Assembly (NCBI GenBank): GCA_026413225.1
Contig: CM048553.1
Span: 17,856,501-17,920,500 of the forward strand
From: Otis tarda
Lineage: Eukaryota; Chordata; Aves; Otidiformes; Otididae
Direction of reading: 5' to 3'
Length of the DNA stretch: 64,000 bases
The stretch's first letter is position 1. Every line of letters starts with the position of its first letter. The notes under the pieces were generated by a model. The model did no database searches, was not told the origin of the DNA, and was given only the letters and a program-made list of their open reading frames with translations. A program made the translations under genes and the position numbers. This document shows positions 1 through 14,000 of this stretch, piece after piece.

Positions 1-759
1 CCCAGAATCAGGAAACTAGGTGGTTGAGAACAATCTACAAAGTCTACGCTTAAACTAGACCTCTGAAGGAGGTCCAAGCCAGTAGGTCAACTACAGTTAA
101 TACAACGAGCAGGAGCGCAAATTCAGTTCAAAACTAAGCCAGCACAGTTGGTGCCCACTTTTCATATAAAAGTCAGAGATGTACATGACAGCTGAAGACA
201 GTACAAGAGAACACAGAAATAATTGTCATTTCCCACTTCTCTAGGCCTAGGCCACTTTCAGGCACTGGCCTACAGGCCACCTGGTAAGGCTTACACTTTA
301 TTTATTCTAAGAATAATTAATCAGGTCAGAAAAGGCTAGAATAAGATTCATCAGGCCAGAAAAAGAGCATGCAAAAAGCTCACTGTTAACAAGCCACTCT
401 CTGCTTCTTACAGATAGCTGGATTCTGGTCCCTACACACATTATGAGACCCTAAATTCATTTGTGGACACCGCCCTTAGTTTCTTTGTACTGTTGTTTTT
501 GACAGTTGTTGGTTTTGATACCTTCCTGTTACATAAGTTCTCTGAGGGCAAAAATTTCAAGGCTTTTAGATCAGTAGTAATCAAGTTGTAAAAGACTGAC
601 AATAAAAAGAACAAAACCCGACAGTCCAAACAGGAGAAAAGTATGCATGAGTTACTTTGTTCACCTTTGTTCACTTTGTCCAGAAAAAGTGAAAAAAGAA
701 ATCCATTTAAAAACAAGCATAACAGTTTTAAAATATACCTAGGAGTACTAACCCCCTAC
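1..759 (-). other. ACBD5 intron 7 (partial)
   Basis: Sequence downstream of the exon 7 donor on the minus strand, up to the left edge. I looked for the next ACBD5 exon (central disordered part, coiled coil, membrane anchor) on the minus strand and did not see one. No repeat or RNA gene is recognised. Confidence 0.7.
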
Positions 760-866
760 CTCTTCTAGTCCAAGTTGCTCCATAGAGTCACAATAAACTT
801 CACTGTCTGAATCACTGGTTAAGTGCTGAGTTGCTGAGATCTCTTCAGTATTCTCCTCGTTTGCAC
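760..866 (-). CDS. ACBD5: ACBD5 coding exon 7 (FFAT-like VAP-binding motif)
   Basis: The acceptor TCCATACAG precedes 866 and the donor GTAGGG starts at 759; the exon is 107 nt and leaves phase 0. It encodes residues 241-276, including [19 protein letters not shown]. The FFAT-like core is VYCDSME (264-270), preceded by a Ser/Asp acidic tract. In human ACBD5 the equivalent motif binds the VAP MSP domain and is phospho-regulated. The next exon is not in the window. Confidence 0.94.
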
Positions 867-3800
867 CTGTATGGAAAGGAGAGACGCACAGACACTTTGT
901 AAATGTGAGCCAATCCTGGCAAAAAGTAAAGCAATGAGTTAAAATGTCTAGGTGAGCTTCAACTCATGCCCCTTTTATCTATGATTGTCATCTTAAAGCT
1001 AGATTCTGAATAAAGAGGTTCTATTAATACAGAAATTACATAGAATTCTTACTAATGGGAAAACTATAACTCATATTGGCATTTCTGCATTTTAAGTTGA
1101 TAATTTTACCTTGTTCATTCTACTCTCCTTCCCAAGCTCAGTATAAAGCAGTTTCACTTAGTTATTTGTTTTATTTTAAATTATATATTTAGACATCAGT
1201 TTCAAAAAACTGACATTTATAATATGTTCAGCCTTTGAGAATGACAAATAAGATGCTAGTGATTTTCATTTCACTACAAATTAGCTTTCAAAGGCAAATA
1301 GTAATTTGCATAGGCAATACAAGGATTCTAAAATAAAACCATTGTATTTATTATTTTTATTACTATTTATCTATTATATTTATTATTTTGTTAGTATGTG
1401 TACATTATTTATTATTCTGTATTTTAATATCTTTATCAACGATCTAGATGAGGGGATTGAGTGCTCCCTCAGTAAGTTTGCAGATGACACCAAATTGGGT
1501 GGGAGCGTCGATCTGTTCGAGGGTAGGAAGGCTCTGCAGAGGGATCTGGACAGGCCGGATCGATGGGACATGGTGAACTGGGTGCGTATGAGGTTTGACA
1601 AGGCCAAGTGCCGGGTCCTGCACTTGGCTCACAACAACCCCATGCAACGCTACTGGTTTGGGGAAGAGTGGCTGGAAAGCTGTCCAGCGGAAAAGGGACT
1701 CGGGGGCGCTGGCTGACAGCTGGCTGAACATAAGCCAGCAGTGTGCCCAGGTGGCCAAGAAGGCCAACAGCATCCTGGCTTGTATCAGGAACAGTGTGGC
1801 CAGCAGGAGTACAGAAGCGATTGTGCCCCTCCACTCAGCTCTGGTGAGGCCGCACCTCAAATACTGTGTGCAGTTTTGGGTCCCTCAGTACAAGAAGGAC
1901 GTTGAGTTGCTGGAGCGCATCCAGAGAAGGGCAACAAAGCTGGTGAGGGGTCTGAAGCACAGGGCTTATGAGGAGTGGCTGAGGGAACTGGGATTGTTTA
2001 GTCTAGAGAAGAGGAGGCTGAGGGGAGACCTGAAAGGAGGTTGTAGGGAGGCGAGTGTTGGTCTCTTCTCCTAAATAACTAGGGATAGGACGAGAGGAAA
2101 TGGCCTCAAGTTGCAGCAGGAGAGGTTTACGTTGGATATTAGGAAAAATGTCTTTACTGAAAGACTGATCGGGCACTGGAACAGGCTGCCCAGGGAAGTG
2201 GTGGAGTCACCATCCCTAGAGGTGTTCAAAGAACGTGTAGATGTGGCACTTTGGGACATGGTTTAGTAGGCATGGTGGTGTTACGTTAATGGTTGGACTT
2301 GATGATCTTGGTGGTCTTTTCCAACCTTAAAGATTCTATGACTCTATGATTTCTGTGGTTTTGGGCCTCTCCGTGTCTGAATTAATCTTTCTTTCTGTAT
2401 GAGATCCTACAAGAAAGCCTTATTTTAAACTGGTATTAAATTTGATTTTTTTTTTTAGTATTCTTTCTTTAGGTTTCTACAACTGAAGGACACCATTGCT
2501 AGTCTCTGAATTCCAGGATTAAGCTTTCAAGAAAATACATATTTTCCATTAAAAACATGTGCAAATGAAAACATAGTCTTGCAAGGACAATACCTTGGTG
2601 GGCACTGTTATTAACTATTTCTAGGCTTGCCTCCATTTTCTTTATTTCTTCCTCTGAGTTGAAGCCATTCAGGGCAGATTTGGTCTGGATGCCATTCTGC
2701 ATATCTGGGATAAAGCTGTCCTTGTAACAGCCATTAGTAACGATACTTTCCAAATCCTTATCAGCTGCCGATTCTGGTTTCACATCCTTATAGTCTGTAA
2801 AAGAACAGGAAAACAGAAAGATATGCACCTAATAGCTCAAAACCTATTTCTTCAATTGGCCAACTTTCTAATGGACTGTATGTGTACAATATATAAGTAC
2901 TCCTAGATTCACATTTGCAGGGATGGTTCTGTTCTTGTAAAAAGTGTAAATATAAGATTTAATTTGCATAAAAAGCAGATGATATTTAAAACAAGTAAGC
3001 AAATCCAAAGTAGAGGTCTCTGATAAATTAAGTAATTATCCTAAAGTGCACGGAGGAAGAAATCTGTACAGAATTCTAAATATGTGATTTCACTTGGTTT
3101 TCACTTGATGCTGGTATTTCTCAGAACTCTTTATGGACACCCTAAATGAATCTCACTGAAAGTTCTGTTTTATTTTCTGTGAAGAAAAGTGATTTTCAAT
3201 TCTACTGTTACAGCCCACGTAGCCATTCGCAGCTCTTACAAACAGCACTGGCAACAAAAAACAAAACAATAAGCATATAGACCTTTAGCTAACCTACCAA
3301 CAGAGCTTTCTAGCTGAGTAAAAAATCACATGGCATAGCTCACAAATTTGTATTAGTTCTAAATCTTATAACCCAGGTTGAGACACTGTCATTTTTCACA
3401 CATGTATCCACATGTATCTAATTCTCCTGAAGAAGTGCACATTCATGATCTTTTGGGATTTTCTGCCAGTTAGGTGGTTAAGAATAACTTTGGAAGAGAC
3501 CATGGTCCAAGTGCAGAAAACATACCCTTTCCATTTAGCTGCTGTTCTTTTTCTTCCTCTTCATGAAGCCCTTCTTCTTCTGACTCTGCTCCACTATCAC
3601 TACTTTCAGCTTTTCCATTCACAGCCTTTATATTTGGGGTAGAATTCATGACATTACTAAGGTCTAAGAAAAAAATTCAAAGAGGAAAAAATATGTATTT
3701 TAAAAGAAACACACAACTCTCCCCCCCTCAAACTATTAGTTACAGTTCTACAAAAGTATTTCCATATTAGAAGATGCACTAAATAATGCCAGCTCTATTT

Positions 3801-4979
3801 CTGTAAGCTCTTCTTTAATTGATTTAATGTTTCTCTCTTGTGGCTCACCACAGAGCGTCTGACTACTAGTGAAGAGATTCTCAATGGTTCTGAGGAAGAC
3901 TACTAGAAAGAGACAGCAGGTCACCTTCACTACCAAGTCTCAGACCAAAACTATTACCCATATTTATGGTATAGCTGCAGTAATGTTTTGTCTAGGACCA
4001 ATGTGGCCATGTTCTTTTAAAGCCAGAAGTCAGCATTTTCATAGAAGTTCCCTTTTGGGCTGAAATGTTTCAAAACTTCTCTCAACTCAAAGACAAATTT
4101 TAAAACATTCTCTTCAATTACGTGAGCAACAGGATTCTCACATAAGACGGCAAATAGAATATCCCATGCAGGGATTTAAGCAGTCACAAAATGTTGTAAG
4201 AGACTCAAGTTTATACAGATTTTTATCTGGTAAAGCACTTACGGAAGTAAATTCTCTAATTTCTGTGAAAAAGATGATGAAATAAATACACTGAGTATTT
4301 GTTTGCATGTCTAATTACATAAATATTTTTTTAAATCTTGAAATGGACAAAGTAACTGCTAAATCCTTGTTTTCCACATCTTTGATCACTCCAAGGATTA
4401 CAATTTACTCTGACTGTACAAAGAAATGCAAGGTAAACATTCTTTAAAAATATGGAGAATTTAAGGGACAATTCTACCACCTCCTGTAAAAAAAAAAAGA
4501 TATCGTTAAATACATCCTGGTGATCATTTAAGCCTGCTATCTCAGGACAGATAAGGCAACCTGATCTAATCGGGGATGTCCCTGCTCCTTGCAGGGGGGT
4601 TGGACTAGATGACCTTTGAAGGTCCCTTTCAACCCTAACCACTCTATGATTCTATGATTCTAAGGTACAAAGAGGGGACAGTTTCTGTGAGACACTCGCA
4701 CATTTTATTTGTTGACTCCAAGGCTGAAGTCAGTCTGTTTAATTGTCACCACAGCATTCAATTTGCATAATTTCTACATTCCCTTGTCAGAACCTCGAAA
4801 GATTAATTCTTACATTTAGGCTTAACATTAAACAGCAAAATAATATCAAATTATGGTGGAATTGCCAAACCAGCTCCGCTACTTTCTTCACTGCATGGTA
4901 ATTTAGAGCGAAGGGTTTTCTGCTTTAATCCTGTAATGAAGAGCCTTCCCACATTCCTCTAGTTTCAAAACTTATCTGT

Positions 4980-5019
<40 letters not shown>

Positions 5020-8000
5020 CAAAATAACTTAACTTCTTGTACAGAAATAATGAATATGTTAAATATCCTGTTCACCCTAGTTTTACTGCAAGTTAAGGTT
5101 TCTGTGGGCACCCTGCATCACTGTTTTGGACTGATTTAATGCAAATTTTATCTGAAGATTAAAAAAAACCTGCTGCTTTACTGCAAAAACAGAACTGTAA
5201 AAGCTATTGTCTGTCTTGTAGACTACAAGAATATAAGAGATCACATGCTCATTTTCTCCTCACTGCAGAACACTTTTTATTTGCAAGGAAATTTGTTTCA
5301 CTACAGAAAAATCCCTACATATTCCTACTTTATTTCTCATAAGCATGTTTCATTTACTGTGAAACGCAATTCTCAAGATGTTTTTCTGAGAAGCAGCAGT
5401 GTGAGGAGGATAAGGTAGGAGTTAAGTCCTCACAGCATGAGCATTAAGCACAGACACAACTCCCTTGGCATGGTAAGGCAGGCATCACTCTTCCCTTTAA
5501 AACAAAAAGGGAGTGGGGGGGGACACAATCATCCAAGTGTCCTACCCAGTCGTGGGAGTAAACAAGAAAGACAAGACGAGGAGGAACATTTAGTTGTGAA
5601 GGAAAGTCAATTAAAACTGTAAACCTCCTCACCCTACCAAAGATACTGTGAAAAGCACCAGCTATACCATGAGCCTTTTTCTTAAGATTTACTGTTTTTC
5701 TTTTTGAAGGGAAAGTCTTTGAATATTCAAGCATGTCCTCTCCTCACTTAATTTCAGTAACAAGATTATTAATTTAGGGAAATGTCTAAGTGATACATCA
5801 CATATATCTAAATAAAGAGGTTGAACTGTAAGAAAGTATCAACAGTAACAGATTTATGGTTTTATACCACGGGACTCCTGAATAACTGAAATCCATTAGA
5901 GTCCTATTTCTTCCACAAAGTCATTCTTAGCAACAGTGCTCCTAAGGACCATAAAGAGGCATTGCATTGACGCAGACTCCAAAGAACATACCATTGTACA
6001 GAGCTTTGGCCACTTGAAAGATGACACTTAATTGTGCACTTTTCCTCAGAACACTTACACTGCTATCCTCATCAGGTCCATCCCCAATTGTTTTTACTTC
6101 ATGGTAAAACCATGGTTTACTGCTATCCTCCTTGTTACTCTGAGTATCTGCTAAGAAACTAGCAATGGTGACTAATATTGGGGGTGGGTGATAGGGTTAA
6201 AGACTAAAGAGAGCCAACTAGTAATGACTTTACAATCTCTGTTGGCAGGTTAACAGATGCTTCCTGGGAATGTAGCTTTTACTAGGAATGATAAGAGTCA
6301 AGCAAGCTTTTAAAACCTTATTTGCTTTGTGCTAATCCCATCCATCCCCCATCCCTTTATTCTTTCCATTTATCCACTTCAATTGCAGAAAAAATATTAG
6401 TAGCTTTCTCTGTTGCCCTCATTTAGATACTATAGAATCCCTCTTGGTTTACTATTTTCATCTCATTGCCTGCAACACCAAACTGAGATTTGTGACAGTT
6501 TTCTAAATCAAGATTGTACTGCTTATATTCTACCATAAAAGCTTGGATTGTGGGGTTTTTTTTTTGGCTTTTTTTTTTTAATGCTATCTAGTAAGAGCTG
6601 TGTAACAGTAACAACGTGCAGAGAAGGAAGAAGGATTTAACAAAAGAAAATGGTGAGATGTGAAAGCATGGAAAGCATGTGAAGAAAAGATACATAGCCT
6701 CTCTACAAGTTTTTTAGTAGATGTTTATTTTCTTCTGTCAGCTCTCTTAAGAGATTTCCTAAGAGCAATTCAAAATATATTTATTTAAAAGCAGCACTAC
6801 AGTTCTTCTCCATGACCTGTATAAAATGGCTAGGTTTTGCAAAAATATGTTTTTGATATCTAACTCCCCACATATTTCAAGACAAGTTCTGTTACCCAGA
6901 TGGGAGTCAGAAGCTTAAATGCCTCTGTGGATCTGCCCCAGCTCCAGGGTCATTTAAAAAAAAAAAAAAAAAACCACACAAAAAAAACAGCACCAAAAAA
7001 AAAACACACACCACACCCAAAAAAACTCCAAAAACAGCAAACACCCTGGCAAGTTTCTCAAATGCTTTGTATTTTTGGTTTTCTGAACAAGCACATAATT
7101 CTTACACAAAATTAACATGTACTGCTGGAGCTGTACTGATTGTTGGCTCAGCACAATACCGTATCCTCACACAAGTCCTACAGCCTCTTTCATTCTCTGC
7201 CTATACCAGCGATCAGGGAAGTCTACAACAGCAGGTGAAACAAAACATTTCACTAGCTGTGTACATTCTCATAATTTAATAAAAATTATGTGCTTTTGTA
7301 AAATACCATAACTTTACTATCTGCTCAACAGCAACAAAATTTTAGCCACTAAAAGATTATTTCTGTGACCTACACTTACATCACATTATATAAGGATCTC
7401 TTTGCACTAGTACATTTAAGTAGACTCAAGCTCTGTAAAAATTTTCAAGTCTGAGACCTATATGCTCTACAAAATTGTTTTGATAATCAGGTAACTAGAA
7501 TTATTTTCTTGACATCACAACCTGATGTTTCATGCTTATTACTGACCCAAGTAGGCTTCCTGCTTCAATTCTAAGCTTATGCAATCATGTTCTGCCATTT
7601 CCAATACACTTAATTACACAAATGGCCACCTCCTTTTTGGAACTGACGTATCCCAATACTGCAAGGAGTGACTGCAGTGAGAAAGGAGGGGTACATGAAA
7701 GCATCTGGGATCAATGAGGTCTTCAGCGAGAAGAACAACAGTTTCTATATCCTCATTTCCTTCAATGTTTTTTAATATAGCACACTACAAAAAAAATTTC
7801 CAGGGGCCCAGCCTGCTCTGTAACATCTGTTCTGCAGTACTCAAGCAAGCTGCAATCACAAATAAAGAGATATTTCAGAAAGGTCTGTCAAAAATACAGA
7901 CAGAAAAATATAAAATTCCTTACTTTAACTAACACTGTTTTATCACTTTCAAGTGCATTAAGTGCAAGTTCTCTGAAAAATATATTCCCTAAGCACACAG

Positions 8001-11000
8001 ATCACAGCAGCCAGATCTTCCTCTATATGGTTACCTTTTTTTTAAGTCTTCCTGAACTTTACTATACAGAGAAAAAGAAGCCTTTCCTCGTTCTTATTTT
8101 TCTTTTAATATACTCTAAAAGACTACAGCCTTGTTTTCTCAGAATTTGTCTCTCTGCTCATGTGCTTTTCAAGCTGTTACACACAGAGATACCACTATAT
8201 TTCAAAAAACAATGGAAACCACAATATCCTTGTCTTTATTTACCATTTACAAACATCAAAACAATAGTTTGTGGATAAGAATGAACACAGACAATAGCAG
8301 CTTCTTAGTCATTTATATAAACTTGCAAGTATAGTATTTAGGATTACTGACTGGTCATCCTGGACCTTTACACTTTTCAATATGTATGGAATGTCTCATC
8401 TCCTTTCATATCATCAGTACCTGTTCCCTTGAATTTTCAGAACACTTTCCATATAAGGTTACCAAGTTTTTCAGTTGACTTGGATACATTTCCCTCCTCC
8501 CTGTCACCCCTGAGCCTTCTGCCAGTAGAGACAATCTGCCTGGATTTCCTGACAGAGACAGCAGCCCAGGGACAACAGCAGCTGCCGCACAGGCATTCCC
8601 AGCACTGGCAGACAGTTCCATGTGGGCCAGCAGACATCCAGAGTACAGGGCCACCAAGCACACACAGCTCAGTCACATGGTGCATGTGCAGCGAGACCAA
8701 TGGATCCAGGCTTTGCCAAGTTACTGTCAACGTCTTAGCCAACAATCACAAGTGAGAATGAACATGAAGAATAGCTGCTTCTTAGATATTTATAGTAACT
8801 TAAAAGAATAGTAATATCATTCCAGTATGTCCCCGTGTCTGGTACTACTTCCCTCTGGGAGAATGAGCAGGATTTGCTAAGCTCTCTTCTGTGTGGAAGA
8901 GATACAGCCAACATTTGGAGCTTCTTCGCATGGCAAGCAGAGAGGAGCATTACACTCTTGAGTTCTGTCCCAGAAAATATAAAATATAAACATAGTGAAC
9001 TCCAAACCCCATAAAGAAAACTGAATTATGCTTGAAAGCAGCAGAAAACCATATTGCTGAGTCACCTACAGCGCAGAAACTCCGGTCTATAACTGTAGCC
9101 TGAATCAAAAATTGTTTTGCCCTGTACAAGGAAAAAAAAACCAAACATGAAATAACATGAGATTATATTCTCCTGCCACCTACTCCAAGCTTACCAGCTG
9201 AACAGCCTTTTACAATACCCTATTAAACACAGCCTCACAGATAACAGAAGTGGCTTTTCCACACATCTCAGAGGCTATGATTAAAGTAATTATTTTTGCT
9301 ATAACAAAGTTACACATGAAACACCAGCCCACACCCACTGGACACTTTTCTGAGAGCTATCAAGATATGACTATTTACATCTGCTCTTCCCCAGCCTCCC
9401 ATACCTTTGTCTACTACTTGCTTGTCTTTGTAGAGCAGAGCTTTGAGAAGTCTGGATTTCTCATCCAGAGAAATCTGTTTTCTCATCACAAGATCTAAAC
9501 TACATGTAAGACCTCTAAAATGTAAGACACCAACATTTTATAGCGAGTGGATACATCTGCTAGATTCTCAAAAACTGAAGAGCTTTTGACAACTTATTTT
9601 CTCTTTTGCAGGGAACTGTTGTCTAGCTGGAGGTAAAAAAAAATCCAGGTCCAATGACCAATTACGCACAAAAACTGTTTCTGTTGACTCAATCCAGCAT
9701 GAAACAGAATACAGACAGCCTTTTCTTTTCATGGAAGAAAGCTTCTCTTGGCTCCCTCCACTTTGAAAGAAGCCATTTTTATTCTTACATTTTCACATTT
9801 GGATACTCTGCTGCTTACCCTATGGTGATGTATACTCTACTACTCTGTATGAGAGAGGAGCTGTTGATATCCTCAGGCTTGAGCTACACTGATGCTCTGC
9901 CCTAATTTCCAACAGCGTTAGACAGCACTGGCATAAACCATCAGTTTGAAGTCAAATCACAAAGCAGGCTCAAATTCAAACTGGAAAGCCTGCAGCAGGT
10001 ATATTGCAACAGGACAAGCCACAGCTTGTCAAGACACTGATCCACATCTCACTGACTTTGCCACTGACTTTGCCACTTGCTGGCCCAGCCCTTAATCCCA
10101 TAATAATTCCACTCTGCAGCAAATGCTGCAGAGAATATTCTAGATGCTTCTGAAGGTAAGCTATTAAACTACTGAAATAGTAACAAAAATATTTTTATAT
10201 TAAGTTCCACACTAGTCTCCCTGAATATAATCTGTAACCTTCACTATAGCTGTTAGCTTACCATTGGAAACTAGAAGAGGAGAAAAAGTTTAAAGGATGT
10301 AATTGTAAAAACCTTTCTCACCCACTCACCAGCTCCTTGTGCCCCACGCTTACCCTGCCTTAATGTACCTCTTGGGTGTGATGCTGCCACCCATTCAACA
10401 TAACCTACTGAAGCACAACAATTTCAGAGTAACAAGGGTTTCAGCTTTTTTTTCCTCCTTCTTATAAAGAATTAAGAAGATTCACAGCCATCAAGTTCCT
10501 TAAAACTCCTAGTGAGGAAAAGGGGAAGGAGAAGGAAGGAAACCAGTTTAGCAAGAATATTTGAAGTCAAACAGAAATGAAAAAGTGAGCTTATGAAGCA
10601 AACAGAGGGCATTTCACAGAAGAGGCCCACACACAAGCAGAAAGAGTGTGCCACCAAATGCTCTATTACAAAGCAAAGATACTGAAAATAACATGAGAAG
10701 CTCTTTGAGAAAATAAAACTATTTGAAAAAAGAAATTAATCATATGCAATCTACAGAAGCACAGTTGGAGAATATATTGCATTTTAAAAGTAAGAATAAG
10801 TATTTCTACCTGGTAAGTTATAATTAAGCACAGACTCACTTTTTTCAAGTGCAACTCTCCTCTCCAAGCTTACCTATCTCCTGTACCAACTACTGCCTTT
10901 GAAATAGAGGTGTTTACATGTATTTGCTTGTTCTAAAAGCACATGGACCTCAGTGGGTATTGTCTTTTAAACCTAGGTCCTATACCCAATGCAGGAATAC

Positions 11001-14000
11001 ACTGAGCAAATTGTTAAGTAGCTGTATTTGGCTGTAAGCCAGGCCAACTTCTGCCATTCACACAAGCTGCTACTGAAGCAGTGCCCTATACGAGTTCACA
11101 GCACAAACATCCTACACTGCAGTCAGCACTGCTCAAAGGCAGCACGTACAGCAACACAAGTCACCTTGCTTCAATAGGGCTTCAGCTGGTGCAATTGCAA
11201 TACAGCTGGGAGCAAAGTTTTCAGGAGAGAAACACTCATTAGGATGAGAAAGTTTGGGAGCATTATAATGCTGAAACTTTCCACAGCCTCTGCCGTGCAT
11301 AACTTGTCATTACTGGAGGCAACATTTAGTCTTCACAGAGGCTTACAAAGAGTACTACTACTCAGCATAAAGGCAAAGGGTCACCTTTATTTAGTAGGAT
11401 TTTAAAACAGGTTAAATGCCTTGTCACAAAGCAGAGAGTACACCGGAAAATTCTACTGAAGAACTTGTGAACAATTTCCAGATACCTAGCTTACTTGTTG
11501 AGGTAACTTAGTGTGGGCCTGTCAGGTAGGGATTTTCTTGCCCCCTCCCCTTTGGATTTACTCACATTCAGAAAAAAATAAAACATCTGCAAACATTCTC
11601 AAGGAAACATTCAGAAGGATGAGTTGGGTCTGAAACTCTTGATATTTTTCACCCAGTATCAGATCAGTGGAGTGCCAATTCTAGCTCACCTTTGTCTTCT
11701 TCAGGTATAACATAACAAGAAAGCTTGAATGCTCATTCTGAAAACTTCAAATTCACTGAGCAATGGTATTTTGAAACTTTTGTCTTTTTAGCATTGGCTT
11801 GGACATCAGATTTCTTGTGCATTTACTAGCAAGTGCAAAAAGTTAAAAGGCTCCTCTTCTAAAGCACCTACCCATGTTACCTGACAGCCCATCTACTCTT
11901 CCAGCAGCTGCGAACAAAAGGGTCCTTCTGTAATACTGCACCAGTTACCTATTCTCTTCTGCAGCACTATGATGGCTAAGAGCCCACTTTCGTCTTTGAT
12001 GTCTAGTATTTTATGCACCTGAAAATAATTTGTCAATTATTTTATCTGTAAACAAGTATTTTATGCCTGTCAAAGAGAGACCACTGACTGCTTTCCAGAG
12101 AACCTAAGCTTCTCACACAGCTGCATGATGAGCTTTCAAAACACAACCCAGGTTACACGCTTTTGAAATACCCCTCAGATTTGCTCAGTCTATTGGAGGG
12201 AATTCTCTATTTTCCTTTCTTTACCAACACATCCAAGTCTGGATATTTGTTACCAATGGATCTGGCAAGTTCATCCTAGTTGTCTAGTAGATGTTACAAG
12301 TCATTTTAACGCTGGCAAGTCAGGCTTCAGTGTTATTACAGAGAGCCACAAGCTCTATTGATTCGGGAAGACAGTATTTCAATGGTTTGTATTTAACATT
12401 TTCAATGAAACCACAAGTAGTGGAAATTCAATTTTAAAATGCTACACTTTTCTGTTGAAGCCAATCTGCTAGAGACAATACATAGCTGATGTACATTAAA
12501 CTTTCAGACAATCTCTTCAACTATTTCAAGAATATTGTTAATTTTGAGGAAGTGGCATGCAATTCTTCAATTAGGTAACCGTCTTCATACAGAGTAAAAT
12601 CTCATGGAAGAAGAATGGAAGGCAAACTCAAAACAGAATGGGCCAGAAGATAGGGTGAGTACTGTACAAAATAAGAGACTCAAGAGAAGGGCCCCAGTTT
12701 CCAGAACATACCAATTGCCTGCCATGAAAAAACACCTTCCACAACAGAAGCTACACAGAGTAGGGGCTTGGGGGCAAGGGATGAAACAGGACTGGAGGAA
12801 CTAACACAATCAAAACATAATCACATGTCAGTTTTTAACAGTATCTACCAGTGTCTACACCATCTCAAACACAGACTTGGGTGTGTGTGAAATAGTTTGA
12901 GACCTTACTTCCTTGAAATAGTTTGAGACCTGTACTGTGAACAGTAATGACTATTTCCAGCTTCACTTTTAATTGGGGAAGAGGTAAGAGTGCTGAAGAA
13001 TGGGTTTCAAAGTCTTAAATGCAATGGTAAAGTTTAACATACAATGGACTTTGTGAAAATTCTGTCTTAATTGATTGTGTCATAATTAAATGTTGCATTT
13101 TAAACTCTATGAATGACAATATATCACTAGATTTATTGCAACACTGACAACAAGATAAAGCTGCAATTTGCTATTCAGTTTTACTTACACTGACTTATGT
13201 TTAAGCTGCCTCTTTAAAAAAAAATTACACTAGATTTGTTATTGAAACAGGTATGGTTTAACTTCCACGATTCTCGATTTGCCTAGATAAGTAATTTTTT
13301 TTAAGAAGTGGCTTTTGGCACTGTGCCATTGATACCAAGTCCAAGTAAATCTTCATTACACAGATCACCGACCTGAATCTACTGATACTCTTCAATCTTG
13401 CCTGTCAATCCAGCTGTCAGGCAAGCTCATTAAATCCCAGACTGCAACTTGAGTTGAGAAAGTCAGAGCTTTGAAAATGGCCATTTAAAAACTTCTACCA
13501 TTACCTTTCTTTCAAAAATAATGAAAAACTATTTCTATTTCCCTGAGAGTTGATACCAAAATCAAAATCAAAACTATGTTCCTTTAAGGTAGGGGAAAAA
13601 GAGCCACATATAAAAGGCAACTTAGCCACCTGACTCCTTAAATACATTAAACCAATTAATTTGTGCAATGGTTTGTTTTTTTAAGAATTGTTTCAAGTTT
13701 TGCCCTGTTGCATTTCATTTTTAACTGTAATTTTAAGACAGATTTAAACAACTGTAAGCCTTGTATTGCAACCTTACGAAGACATTACCTGTAACATAAC
13801 TGTTTTTATAAAAACAGGCTCACAATGGTATTGCTAAATAAAAATCACCACACTGATTTTTATGCAGCTATGACACCACTAGGTTTGCCACTTGTCAGAT
13901 ACTTAAAATGTTTAAATAGACATTCCTTCATGAACCTGAGCCTCAGAAAATTTCAGCTGAAAGTTTCACAAACCCATCTTACATTCTGTGTGTATTACAG

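Noticed and set aside
8406..8755. Overlapping frames of about 85-108 codons in ACBD5 intron 4
   Set aside because: Locally GC-richer intron DNA; frames on both strands with no homology or splice signals that join ACBD5.
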